From Burkholderiales bacterium (GTDB lineage Bacteria > Pseudomonadota > Gammaproteobacteria > Burkholderiales > Burkholderiaceae_C), in the NCBI GenBank assembly GCA_013044035.1, contig JABEVE010000044.1, forward strand, positions 1 to 64,000: a DNA stretch of 64,000 nt, written 5' to 3'. A program made the translations under genes and the position numbers. The first letter of the stretch is position 1, and each line of letters starts with the position of its first letter. Of this stretch, positions 41,118 through 50,301 are shown piece by piece. The notes below the pieces were generated by a model that searched no databases, had not been told where the DNA came from, and saw nothing but the letters and a program-made list of their open reading frames with translations.

Positions 41118-44100
41118 TGTCCATGGCCCATTCGTCAGCAAACAGTTCGGCTTGCTCGATCACCTTGTCAATCGCTTCGGGTTGTTTGTCGGGCGGATAG
41201 CGGTACTTGCCCAACAGCACCTTGACCAGCACGCGCATGCGCTGGCGGCTGCTCTCGCGCTTGGACCAGTCCACAGTCGCGGATTTGCGCAGCTTGTCGG
41301 TCAACTCGTGCGCCAGAGCTCTGAGCACGGGGTCGCCCATGATCTGCACCGCCGATTCGTTCTGCGCCAGGGCCTGGTAGAAGGCATACTCATCTTCCGT
41401 CATGCCCTCGGGCGTCTTGGCGGCGTTCATCTCCTGCGCCAGCTTGAGCAGTTCCTCGATGACCTGCACCGTGGTCAGGGTGCGTGCGCGGTAGCGGGCA
41501 ATGGCTTCTTCCAGCTTGGATGTGAACAGGGCTTGCTGCGTGACGTTGCGCCGTCCTCGTGCTCTGATCTCGTCGTCGATCAGTCGCTGCAGCAGTTCGG
41601 CGGCGAGATTGCGCTGGGGAGATTGAGCGATCTCGCCGAGAAACTGTTCGTCGAGCACCGAGAGGTTCGGTTTGTCCAGACCCATGCTCTTGTACACGTC
41701 GGTGACCTCGCCCACGACGATGGCCTTGGACACCAACTGCCGCATCGCCGCTTCGCGCTCGATTTTCGAAGTCTCCGAGCCGGTGCGCGTGGTCTTCACT
41801 AGCATGCTGCGGATCGCCAGGAACAACGCGATCTCGTCGCGCAAGGCCAGCGCCTCGGGGTGCGTGCCGCACAGCGCCTGCAGCCGGGCCAGCCGGGTGG
41901 CCTGGTCGAGGTAGCGCTTGATGCCCCGGTTGCGTCCGTGCCCGTCGTCCTGGGCATCGAAGCCAGCGATGTGATCCATCGCCGGGGCGAGGATGGTGAG
42001 CATCGCTTGTGAAGATTTGCGGAAGCTGGCGTAGTCGAAGCCGTGATACATGCCGCGCATGACATCCACGGTGTCGAGTAACACCGGCACCGCGTTGTCG
42101 ATGAAGTCGACGGGTGGCTCGGTCGTCTTGGTGACATTGGCGTATTCGGCAATCGCCAGGCGCAGTTCCGGGCCGATGCCGATGTAGTCCACCACCAGTC
42201 CACCGGGCTTGTCACGCCAGACGCGGTTCACGCGGGCGATGGCCTGCATCAAACCGTGCCCTTTCATGGGCTTGTCGACATAGAGGGTGTGCAGCGATGG
42301 CGCGTCGAAGCCGGTGAGCCACATATCGCGCACGATCACCAGCTTGAGCGGATCGTCGGGATCTTTGAGGCGTTTTTCCAAGGTCTTTTTCTGCGCGGCG
42401 CTCAAGGCGTGGGCGCGCAGATCGGGCGGATCGGATGCCGGGCTGTTCATGACCACCTTGATGACGCCCTTGTTCAGATCGGGGTCGTGCCACTCGGGGC
42501 GTAGCTTGGTGATCTCATCAAAAAGCGCAACGGCTGCCTTGCGGGAGATCGCCACGATCATGCCCTTGCCATCGAGCGAAGCGAGCCGCTCTTCCCAGTG
42601 CGTCACCAAGTCCCCCGCAAGCCGCCCCAGCCGGTTCTCGGCCATGGCGACGGATTCCAGGCGTGTGAGACGTGTCACGGCCTTGCTGTGGATGCTTTCG
42701 TCCTCGTCATCAAGCAGCGCGTCCAGATCGGCGTCAAGGTCGCTGTCGATCTGCTCGTTGTAGGCCAGGTCGATCACGCGGGCTTCATAGAGGATCGGGA
42801 CGGTGGTCTTGTCCTCCTGGGAGTCGGCCACGTCGTAGATGTCAACGTAGTCGCCGAACACACCCTTGGTGTCGCGGTCTTCGGCGGATGTCGGTGTGCC
42901 GGTCATGCCCATGAAAATGGCATGTGGGAAGGCATCGCGCAGATGCGTGGCCAAGCCATAGCGGGTGATGCCGGTCTTGCTGTCCACCACGGCCTTGAAG
43001 CCGTACTGGGTGCGGTGCGCTTCGTCGCAGATCACCACGAGGTTGCGACGCGTGGAGATCGGCTCTAGCCGCTGCCCCGGCACCTTGGGCTTGAATTTCT
43101 GGATGGTCGTGAAAAAGATGCCGCCGGCGGGCTGCTCCCCCAGCTTGTGGCGCAGATCGTCGTGGCTGTCGATCTGCACGGGCTTGGTGCGGAGCTTGTC
43201 GTAGGCCGCATCGAAGGTTTCATAAAGCTGGCCGTCGAGGTCATTGCGGTCGGTGACCATGACGAAGGTCGGGTTCTGGAACTCCGGGGCTTCCTGGAGC
43301 GTGGCGACATAGAACAGGGCGAGGAAGCTCTTGCCGGAGCCTTGGGTGAACCAGACTGTGCCACCCAGTCCATCGGCGCTTTGCAGGGCTTGCTTGGCCC
43401 GCTGCACGGCTTTGAGCGTGCCACGCATCTGGTGGTAGCCCGCGACGATTTTGAAGGTCTTGCCGCTCTCCTGCTGGAACAGGATGAAGTCACGTAGGTA
43501 GGTGAGAAAGGTGTCCTGCCGGAACAGTCCGCGCACTAGGACTTCGAGTTCGAGGTGCTGCTTGGGATCAATGCCATCGGCCAGCCGCCATGGCGCGTAA
43601 CGGTCGAAATCAGCGGTGATGGAACCCACGCGGGCCACCGCACCATCCGAGATGACGTTGACTGCCGAGGGCTCGAAAAGCTGCGGGATCTCGTTCTGGT
43701 AGTTGGTGATCTGATTGAATGCCTTGCGCACGTCGGCGGTGATGTCCGCCGGGTTCTTCAGTTCGATGACGCCCACCGGCAGGCCGTTGAGGAACACCAC
43801 CATGTCGGGACGCACCGGCAGCTTGCCCTTGACCGCGAACTGGTTGACCACCAGCCAGTCGTTGGCTTCGTTGGTCCAGTCCACCACCTGCACCAGGGCG
43901 CCGCGCTTGCCGCCGTCCGACTCGACCTCAACCGGCACGCCGTCACGAATCCAGTGGTACATCTCCCTGTTGCCGTCCACCAGCGAGCCGGACGAGAACC
44001 GGCTGATGCGACCGAAGGCGTCCTCAATAGCCGACGCCGGAAGGTTGGAGTTGAGCCGAGCGAGGGCTTCGCACAGCCGCGCGTGCAGAACGACCTGGGC

Positions 44101-44217
44101 GAAGTTCTGGCGCTCCGGCGTGGCCCCGCGCGGCGCGATGTCGAACCCGAGTTTGTAGGCGTAGTCGAGGTCCTGGAACCAGGCGATGCAAGCGTCTTCG
44201 AGGTCGGTTTCCGTCAT
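41110..44217 (-). CDS. hsdR: Type I restriction enzyme, restriction/translocase subunit HsdR
   Basis: The protein has 1035 residues. The N-terminal nuclease domain includes GVIELKNPAD (about residue 147). The SF2 motor has Walker A FTQGSGKSFLALF (about 289), VVICDEAHRTQYG (about 394) and MTGTPTSAEDRDTKG. A helical C-terminus binds the methylase complex. It translocates and cuts unmethylated DNA. It follows the PIN gene by 109 nt; the other Hsd genes lie upstream in the same direction. Confidence 0.96.
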   Translation of the reverse strand: MTETDLEDACIAWFQDLDYAYKLGFDIAPRGATPERQNFAQVVLHARLCEALARLNSNLPASAIEDAFGRISRFSSGSLVDGNREMYHWIRDGVPVEVESDGGKRGALVQVVDWTNEANDWLVVNQFAVKGKLPVRPDMVVFLNGLPVGVIELKNPADITADVRKAFNQITNYQNEIPQLFEPSAVNVISDGAVARVGSITADFDRYAPWRLADGIDPKQHLELEVLVRGLFRQDTFLTYLRDFILFQQESGKTFKIVAGYHQMRGTLKAVQRAKQALQSADGLGGTVWFTQGSGKSFLALFYVATLQEAPEFQNPTFVMVTDRNDLDGQLYETFDAAYDKLRTKPVQIDSHDDLRHKLGEQPAGGIFFTTIQKFKPKVPGQRLEPISTRRNLVVICDEAHRTQYGFKAVVDSKTGITRYGLATHLRDAFPHAIFMGMTGTPTSAEDRDTKGVFGDYVDIYDVADSQEDKTTVPILYEARVIDLAYNEQIDSDLDADLDALLDDEDESIHSKAVTRLTRLESVAMAENRLGRLAGDLVTHWEERLASLDGKGMIVAISRKAAVALFDEITKLRPEWHDPDLNKGVIKVVMNSPASDPPDLRAHALSAAQKKTLEKRLKDPDDPLKLVIVRDMWLTGFDAPSLHTLYVDKPMKGHGLMQAIARVNRVWRDKPGGLVVDYIGIGPELRLAIAEYANVTKTTEPPVDFIDNAVPVLLDTVDVMRGMYHGFDYASFRKSSQAMLTILAPAMDHIAGFDAQDDGHGRNRGIKRYLDQATRLARLQALCGTHPEALALRDEIALFLAIRSMLVKTTRTGSETSKIEREAAMRQLVSKAIVVGEVTDVYKSMGLDKPNLSVLDEQFLGEIAQSPQRNLAAELLQRLIDDEIRARGRRNVTQQALFTSKLEEAIARYRARTLTTVQVIEELLKLAQEMNAAKTPEGMTEDEYAFYQALAQNESAVQIMGDPVLRALAHELTDKLRKSATVDWSKRESSRQRMRVLVKVLLGKYRYPPDKQPEAIDKVIEQAELFADEWAMDSE

Positions 44218-44326
44218 GCGATGATCCTACAGAAGCGAGGATGTCGGAACTGCAAGCATGAGTGACACAGAGCCACCCTCGGGTGGATAGCGGGGAGATC
44301 TTGAACAGCGCACGCCCCCTCGAAGG

Positions 44327-44821
44327 TCAGGCCGCGCCACCCAACACAAACTTCGCGCGTTCCCGACGCAGCATCTCGTAAGGCGTCATGAAGCGTAGAC
44401 CCAGGCCAATGCACGCGTTGGGAATCTTGATCCGCTTGACGGAGTTTGCGGGCACTTCATGCGTCACTACAACATGGCCATCCGCCAGGGCGTGCGCGAC
44501 GATGTAAAAATCGGCCACCTGCAAAAAGGTATGGATGGCGGCTGGTTCGTACTGCTGCTGAGTCGCCCAGGCACTCACGGCACCAAACTGCGCCGCAACT
44601 GCGGCGCCGGTCTTCACGAACAGACCATTGCCATGGTCTCGCACCCAGTCGTTCAACTCGTCCGCGCCAGCAGCGATCTCGTCCGCCACCTTATCGATAC
44701 TCAGCACGCGATCGGCTGCCTGTTGATCAATCAGCCAATCCCAAAAGGCCGGGCAGAAATCCAGCCCGTAGTGCAGGTTCTTGGCCTGAATGAAAACATT
44801 GGCATCGAGCAGATAGGTCAC
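44327..44821 (-). CDS. DUF4411 PIN-fold protein (putative toxin)
   Basis: The protein has 164 residues, with GTG at 44821 overlapping the upstream stop as GTGA. The PIN-like pattern starts TYLLDANVFIQAKN (first Asp), has DKVADEIAAGADELNDW, and FYIVAHALADGHVVVTHE with late acidic and Asn residues. It matches DUF4411, a PIN-clan RNase toxin normally paired with an ImmA/XRE antitoxin-like protein, which is the gene just upstream. It is the last gene before hsdR. Confidence 0.88.
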   Translation of the reverse strand: MTYLLDANVFIQAKNLHYGLDFCPAFWDWLIDQQAADRVLSIDKVADEIAAGADELNDWVRDHGNGLFVKTGAAVAAQFGAVSAWATQQQYEPAAIHTFLQVADFYIVAHALADGHVVVTHEVPANSVKRIKIPNACIGLGLRFMTPYEMLRRERAKFVLGGAA

Positions 44822-45969
44822 ACCATTACCCCCAGATCCCGCGCTGCTTCATAAAACGTAGCCGTCTTGCGCACGCCCAGCATGCGGAAGGCGTCCTGAA
44901 ACAGCGTCTGCCCTTCTAGCGTGCTGGAAAGAACCGCACGGGCAAAGCGTTTGCCGGTACGTGCGCCCAGTGTGCGGTAGAAATCACCGCCTCCACTTCT
45001 GCTGCGGTCGAGTGCGTGGATGCGCGTCAATTCGTCCCGGTAGTTTCGCCATAGTGCCGTCTCATCTATGAACCCCGCATCGAACAGTCGCCGCAACGCC
45101 ACCAGCGTGCTCACCTTGAAGCTGCGTGCTAGGCGCTGAATTTCCTCCGCCACCGGTTCATTAGCTCGATACTCACGCCGTAGCGCGGCCAGCGGCAGCA
45201 GAAATTCCGCAGCCACCGCGTTGCACCAGCGTTCAACACCTTGCGCCGGAAGCTGCCCGGCCTCGGGGTCGGACACGCCGCTCTGGCCCAGCCACAGATG
45301 CGCAATTTCGTGCGCAAGCGTGAACATCTGCGCCGCTTTGCTGTCGGCGGCATTGAGGAATACCAGCGGTGCCAGATCATCCGCCAGTGCAAAGCCGCGA
45401 AACTCTGTCACATCCAGCCTGCGATGGCTGTTGCTCCCGACGACCCCGCTGGCCATCACCAGCACACCGGCATCCTCGGCCTTGCTGATGAGTTGACGGA
45501 GCGCATCCGTCCAAGTCGGCAGACGCTGTCGTTCCCAAATCGAGAGGTCCAGCGCTTGCCGCATTGCCTCGGCCACTCCCTCTGGCGCATCGTCCATACG
45601 AACGCTGCCTACAAAAGCCAACACAGGCAGCGCATACACCCGTGCGTGCTCACGGAACCAATCCTGCCGCTGCTGGCACAGATAGATCGCATCCAACAGG
45701 TTCGGGCTGGGGCGGACAATAGCGCGATCCACCAGCGTGCGGAAATCGGGAATCGGCAACGGCTCTTGCGGCGGCGTGGGCAGGAACAAGAACCCGACGG
45801 GCGTATGCACCGCACGGGCGAAGTCTTCGATCTGGCGCAGCGTTGGCTGGAGTTCCCCGCTTTCCCACTTCGCGAGTTTGGGAAAGCGCCCCGCCAGCGC
45901 ACTCGTGTCCAGTCCAGCACGCTCGCGCGCCCAGGTCAGCAGATCGGGATTGATAGGGATGCGGGTCAT
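44818..45969 (-). CDS. XRE/ImmA-type protein paired with the PIN gene
   Basis: The protein has 383 residues. The N-terminal helix-turn-helix-like region (RERAGLDTSALAGRFPKLAKWESGELQPTLRQ, truncated form) is followed by a zinc peptidase core with FTLAHEIAHLWLG (HExxH) and NAVAAEFLLPL. This is the usual partner of DUF4411 PIN toxins. It overlaps the flanking genes by 4 bp at both ends (ATGA and GTGA). Confidence 0.88.
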   Translation of the reverse strand: MTRIPINPDLLTWARERAGLDTSALAGRFPKLAKWESGELQPTLRQIEDFARAVHTPVGFLFLPTPPQEPLPIPDFRTLVDRAIVRPSPNLLDAIYLCQQRQDWFREHARVYALPVLAFVGSVRMDDAPEGVAEAMRQALDLSIWERQRLPTWTDALRQLISKAEDAGVLVMASGVVGSNSHRRLDVTEFRGFALADDLAPLVFLNAADSKAAQMFTLAHEIAHLWLGQSGVSDPEAGQLPAQGVERWCNAVAAEFLLPLAALRREYRANEPVAEEIQRLARSFKVSTLVALRRLFDAGFIDETALWRNYRDELTRIHALDRSRSGGGDFYRTLGARTGKRFARAVLSSTLEGQTLFQDAFRMLGVRKTATFYEAARDLGVMV

Positions 45970-46607
45970 AACAGGCCAAACGACGGAGGTTCCGGAGGAA
46001 AGTATGACGGCATTAACACGGTCGTGTCGATGGAGGAAGTTCGGTAGGCGTGTCCCATCACGGCCTTCACTGCTTCAAACAGACCGCCCCAAGGCAGGGA
46101 GTTGAACAAGTTGCCGTGCGCGAGAACATTTCTGATGACGCTCAGCGCGCTTCCGCTCTCCTTTTTGCTCGCGCTGTGCAGCGTTGCATCGAGTTGATCA
46201 CGTTCAGCCGCATAGTCCAGGAGCGTGCTGAGACCACACTTGAATTTTTCTCGCTTCAGCTTCGGCTTTTTCTCTTTCGTGAACGCAAAGGCGGCTTCGT
46301 AATACGAACCAATCAATGCTGCTTCCAGACTGCGCAGAGCCTGCAGTTCTGCTGGCTTGATGACCGCTGGTTCAACCCATGCCAACAGCATCATGCGGAG
46401 CGCAGCGTGATAGGTATCAGCATGGATAGTCGGCACTTTGACGCTGCGGATTTGCAGCGTCAACAGATAATCGCGCCATTCGGCAATGTGTTGGAACCGA
46501 GGAAGAATTTCCTTCAGTCGGCCCGGCCCGACATCGCCAACGTAGACAAATTCCTGTGCATGAAGCGCCGGGTTGATGACATCTATGCTCAGAACCAGGG
46601 GGGTCAT
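45966..46607 (-). CDS. Unrecognised protein embedded in the type I RM operon
   Basis: The protein has 213 residues. It starts TPLVLSIDVINPALHAQEFVYVG and has a basic segment FTKEKKPKLKREKFKCGLSTLL and a C-terminal GNLFNSLPWGGLFEAVKAVMGHAYR. No domain is recognised. ATGA overlaps link it to hsdS upstream and to the XRE/ImmA gene downstream, so it is part of the same transcript. Confidence 0.75.
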   Translation of the reverse strand: MTPLVLSIDVINPALHAQEFVYVGDVGPGRLKEILPRFQHIAEWRDYLLTLQIRSVKVPTIHADTYHAALRMMLLAWVEPAVIKPAELQALRSLEAALIGSYYEAAFAFTKEKKPKLKREKFKCGLSTLLDYAAERDQLDATLHSASKKESGSALSVIRNVLAHGNLFNSLPWGGLFEAVKAVMGHAYRTSSIDTTVLMPSYFPPEPPSFGLL

Positions 46608-47950
46608 GCCAAGGCTTCTTCAACCATTGCCCGCGCGTCTGAAACCCGAATCTCACCCGAGATGAGTTTGGGGAGTAGGGTGTCGCGGAGTTGAGATAGT
46701 GTGCGAGATTCTTCATCGAAACTTTGAATAAGGGTCAGCACAGGGTTAGCTACCGCGTCGAACTGCTGAACCAACGGTGCAGATGGCCGAGAAAATGTGA
46801 AGGACGGAACGGCATCCTTTGCAAGGTGCAGGACGGTTGTGCCTGTTGTATGTGCGTATGTGTGAGCAACGAACGCTTCAGTGCCACCCAGAAAGTACAG
46901 AAATGCGCGTGTCACGCTTGAGTTGCGAGGGCGCAGTATCAATGTATCCAATGAGGCAACCAAACGCCTAAATCCATCTGTGCCCCGAACAATAGCTGGA
47001 CGCCCAATAATTTCGGCAGCCTGCGTCACATCAGTACATGCGATCACAAGTTCACCAGGTGTCACGATCTGCTCGGGCTTGTATGTCCCGGCGAAAGACT
47101 TGAGTCCGTCTGGACGGTAGCCGCCACCTCTGGCAAAGGACTTGAGCGTGACAAGTGCCGTATCAGACTCGACAAGTTCCGCGCTCTTGTAGGAGCGGCC
47201 TTTGATTGTTTCGGTCAGCGCACCAAGTGAAGTGACATCCCACCCATCCGGCTTCCCCTCCTCATTCAGCCAGTCGGGGAAAAGCTGCCAAATCTCCTCG
47301 GGCAGATAAGGCGCTCGCCCATCCATCTTCGCCCGCACCGGCCCGAAGTCCACGAACCAGTCCTTGAACAGCGCGCGGGCCATGTCTTCCAGCGTGGCAT
47401 TCATGCGCCGGTTGAGTTCGATCTTGTCGTCCAGCGTGCCGAGGATGTGGGCGATGGCGCGTTGCTCATCAAGTCGCGGCAAACCAAGGTGGATAGCCTT
47501 CAGCGAGGTGACAGGGCGGCTAATGGCAGGAACACCCGTTTGGGACGTGTTTGCTAGTAGCGCCTGCTGTCCCAGGGGCGACTTGAAGAAGTAATAGACA
47601 AAATTCGGGTCAGCCTTCGTGATGTCGCAAGTCATCTTCATTTGACTCTGCGAAACCACATATCTCGGAGAAAACCATGCTGGCACTATGCCGACCTGTC
47701 CGAGAGTTCCCCTATGCGTAAAAATGAGATCCCCCGGGAAGGCGTTGGCATTCATCAGACTATCCGCCTTCGCATCTGTCAAGAATACAAAGCCATTGGG
47801 GTTAAATCGACCGGATGTGAGGTTCCCACCGCGGATGACAGGGACACCTGTGTTGACGAAATTATCGGTCTTGATGTCGGAGCCGAACGGACCCATGGCG
47901 ATTCGCGTGGCGATACTTTCAATCGAAACCTGCTGCCACTCACTCCCCAT
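46604..47950 (-). CDS. hsdS: Type I restriction enzyme, specificity subunit HsdS
   Basis: The protein has 448 residues. It has two target-recognition domains separated by conserved helices: VPVIRGGNLTSGRFN and FSPRYVVSQSQMKM in the first, LPRLDEQRAIAHILGTLDDKIELNRRMNATLE as the central conserved helix, then the second domain and SQLRDTLLPKLISGEIRV at the end. It sets the DNA target for HsdM and HsdR. It overlaps hsdM by 11 bp. Confidence 0.95.
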   Translation of the reverse strand: MGSEWQQVSIESIATRIAMGPFGSDIKTDNFVNTGVPVIRGGNLTSGRFNPNGFVFLTDAKADSLMNANAFPGDLIFTHRGTLGQVGIVPAWFSPRYVVSQSQMKMTCDITKADPNFVYYFFKSPLGQQALLANTSQTGVPAISRPVTSLKAIHLGLPRLDEQRAIAHILGTLDDKIELNRRMNATLEDMARALFKDWFVDFGPVRAKMDGRAPYLPEEIWQLFPDWLNEEGKPDGWDVTSLGALTETIKGRSYKSAELVESDTALVTLKSFARGGGYRPDGLKSFAGTYKPEQIVTPGELVIACTDVTQAAEIIGRPAIVRGTDGFRRLVASLDTLILRPRNSSVTRAFLYFLGGTEAFVAHTYAHTTGTTVLHLAKDAVPSFTFSRPSAPLVQQFDAVANPVLTLIQSFDEESRTLSQLRDTLLPKLISGEIRVSDARAMVEEALA

Positions 47951-49526
47951 AACCCAACCCCGTCAGATTCGCCTCAATCACCGCATTCAGCCGCCTCGCC
48001 TCGGTCTGCTGACTACGCAGCGTCGCCACCAGCCGCCGCATCTTCTCCTCGAACGGCTCGCCGTCATCCTCGACATCTTCTGCGCCCACATAGCGCCCCG
48101 GCGTCAGGACATAGCCATGTTTGGCGATCTCCTCCAAGGTCGTCGATTTGCAGAAGCCCGGCACATCCGCGTAACCGTTTTGGCCCCAGGCCGTGCCGCG
48201 CCAGTTGTGATAGGTCTGGGCGATTTTCTGAAGCTCCTCGTCAGAGAGTGCAATCTGGGTGCGGTTGATCTGGATGGCCCCGAGCTTGCGGGCATCGATG
48301 TACAGCACCTGCGCCTTGCGGTTGTGCTTGCCGTTCTTACCCGTGCCCTTGTTCTTGGACAGGAACCACAGGCAAGCCGGGATCTGCGTGTTGGTGAACA
48401 GTTGCCCCGGCAGGGCCACCATGCACTCCACGATGTCGCCCTTGAGCATGGCTTCGCGGATGGTGCCCTCGCCGCTCTGGTTGCTCGACATGGAGCCGTT
48501 CGCCAGCACCACGCCCGCACGGCCATTGGTGGCGAGCTTCGAGGCGATGTGTTGCAGCCAGGCGTAGTTCGCGTTCTTCGCCGGCGGCGTGCCGTACACC
48601 CAGCGCTTGTCTTCCGAGAGCGCCTTCGCTTCCCATTCCATGTTGAAGGGCGGATTGGCCAGGATGTAGTCGGCGCGCAGGTCGGGGTGCTGGTCGTTGG
48701 TAAAGGTGTCGGCGTACTCGTGGCCCATGTCGTAGTCGATGCCCCGGATGGCCAGGTTCATGCAGGCCAGCTTGCGTGTCGTCGCCGTCATCTCCTGGCC
48801 GTACACGACTGCCTGGCCCTTTTTGCCGCCGTGGGCTTCGATGAATCGCTCGGAGAACACGAACATGCCACCCGATCCGCAGCAGGGGTCATAGATGCGG
48901 CCCTCGAAGGGTGCCAGGATTTCCACCAGCGTTTGCACAACCGAGCGCGGCGTGTAGAACTGCCCGGCCTTTTGCCCTTCCTCCAGGGCGAAGTTGCCGA
49001 GGAAGTATTCATAGACCTCGCCGAACACATCCCGCGAGGTGTGCTCTTTCGGGTCGAACTTCATCTTGCCGACAATGCCCAGCAGATCTCCGATCTTCCC
49101 GGAGTCGATGGCCAGCCTGCCGAAGTCACGGTACAGCACACCGCGCAGCTTGGGGTTCTCCACTTCGATGGAGGCCATCGCAGCGTCGAGCTGGTGGGCG
49201 ATACCGGCAGACCTGGCTGTGGCCAGAAGCTCACCGTAGCGCGCATCCTCGGGAATCCAGAACACGTTGTCGGCTTCGTAGAACGCCTTGTCCTTGACCC
49301 ACTCTTCGACCAATTCGGCACGCAGCGCTGGGGCTTCCACGTACTGATCGCTTTGCGAGTCCGCCGCCTTGGCGCGAATCACATCGGCCTGGGCCTCGAA
49401 CACGTCGGAGACGTATTTCAAGAACACGAGGCCCAGCACCGGGTACTTGTACTCAGCGGCAGACAGGGAGCCGCGCAGCTTAACGGCGGAGTCCCAGAGG
49501 ATTTTCTTGAATTCGGTGTCGGTCAT
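47940..49526 (-). CDS. hsdM: Type I restriction enzyme, methyltransferase subunit HsdM
   Basis: The protein has 528 residues. An N-terminal helical domain is followed by the N6-adenine methylase core: YDPCCGSGGMFVFSERF (SAM site) and NPPFNMEWEAKAL (catalytic NPPF, about residue 290). It methylates adenine within the HsdS target. It starts inside the end of the resolvase gene (ATGA overlap). Confidence 0.96.
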   Translation of the reverse strand: MTDTEFKKILWDSAVKLRGSLSAAEYKYPVLGLVFLKYVSDVFEAQADVIRAKAADSQSDQYVEAPALRAELVEEWVKDKAFYEADNVFWIPEDARYGELLATARSAGIAHQLDAAMASIEVENPKLRGVLYRDFGRLAIDSGKIGDLLGIVGKMKFDPKEHTSRDVFGEVYEYFLGNFALEEGQKAGQFYTPRSVVQTLVEILAPFEGRIYDPCCGSGGMFVFSERFIEAHGGKKGQAVVYGQEMTATTRKLACMNLAIRGIDYDMGHEYADTFTNDQHPDLRADYILANPPFNMEWEAKALSEDKRWVYGTPPAKNANYAWLQHIASKLATNGRAGVVLANGSMSSNQSGEGTIREAMLKGDIVECMVALPGQLFTNTQIPACLWFLSKNKGTGKNGKHNRKAQVLYIDARKLGAIQINRTQIALSDEELQKIAQTYHNWRGTAWGQNGYADVPGFCKSTTLEEIAKHGYVLTPGRYVGAEDVEDDGEPFEEKMRRLVATLRSQQTEARRLNAVIEANLTGLGYGE

Positions 49527-50125
49527 GGTTGGGAATTGTCAGGGATCGGCATGGCGGCGGGGTTGGGTGGGTAGCCCGCATCGTCCAGCGCCTTGTTCAG
49601 CGTGACGCGAGAGACTTTGAAATGCTCGGCCACCTCGGTCTTGGTCATATGGGGATCGCGCAGCATGGCGGCAGCCTTGCGCACATCGTCGGCGCTGAGC
49701 TTGTGCTTGCGCCCGCCTTTGCGGCCCCGCGCACGCGCGGCGGCCAGGCCCGCCATCGTGCGCTCGCGGATGAGACTGTGCTCAAACTCGGCCAGCGCGC
49801 CGAAGACGTGGAAGATGAGCTTGCCGCCCGCGCTGGCGGTGTCGATACTTTCGGTCAAGGAACGAAAAGCGACGCCGCGCTGCTCCAGGTCGTGGATGAT
49901 CTCGACCAGATGCTTGAGCGAGCGGCCCAGGCGGTCGAGCTTCCAGACGACCAGAGTGTCGCCTTTGCGAACGGTGCGGAGGCAGGCGGTGAGTTCCGGT
50001 CGGTCCGCGAGCTTGCCGGTCAACTTCTCCTGGAAGACCTGCTCACACCCTACCGCCTTCAGTGCATCGAGCTGAAGCTCAGGATGTTGGTCTTGCGTGG
50101 AGACGCGGGCGTAGCCGATGAGCAT
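49523..50125 (-). CDS. Serine recombinase (resolvase/invertase family)
   Basis: The protein has 200 residues. The catalytic domain starts MLIGYARVSTQDQ with the nucleophile Ser at residue 9, then LVVWKLDRLGRSL and AEFEHSLIRERTMAG. The C-terminal helix-turn-helix has KTEVAEHFKVSRVTLNKAL. It is Tn3-resolvase/Pin-like. It is the first gene of the hsd operon and overlaps hsdM by 4 bp, an unusual fusion of mobile-element and restriction transcripts. Confidence 0.93.
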   Translation of the reverse strand: MLIGYARVSTQDQHPELQLDALKAVGCEQVFQEKLTGKLADRPELTACLRTVRKGDTLVVWKLDRLGRSLKHLVEIIHDLEQRGVAFRSLTESIDTASAGGKLIFHVFGALAEFEHSLIRERTMAGLAAARARGRKGGRKHKLSADDVRKAAAMLRDPHMTKTEVAEHFKVSRVTLNKALDDAGYPPNPAAMPIPDNSQP

Positions 50126-50301
50126 TCAAACGTACCTTGAGTGGGCGTTGAATACTTTACGGATTGTTTTGCGGAAAGGCAAGCACAAAGTGGCGGTTCA
50201 TCCGCTCCTTTTGCTGCGTAAAGAAAACGGTCGTTTATCGATGCGGAAGTGGCGCACACCGTTGAACTAAACTGGCTGTCGCATCGACCAGGAGGAGTTC
50301 A

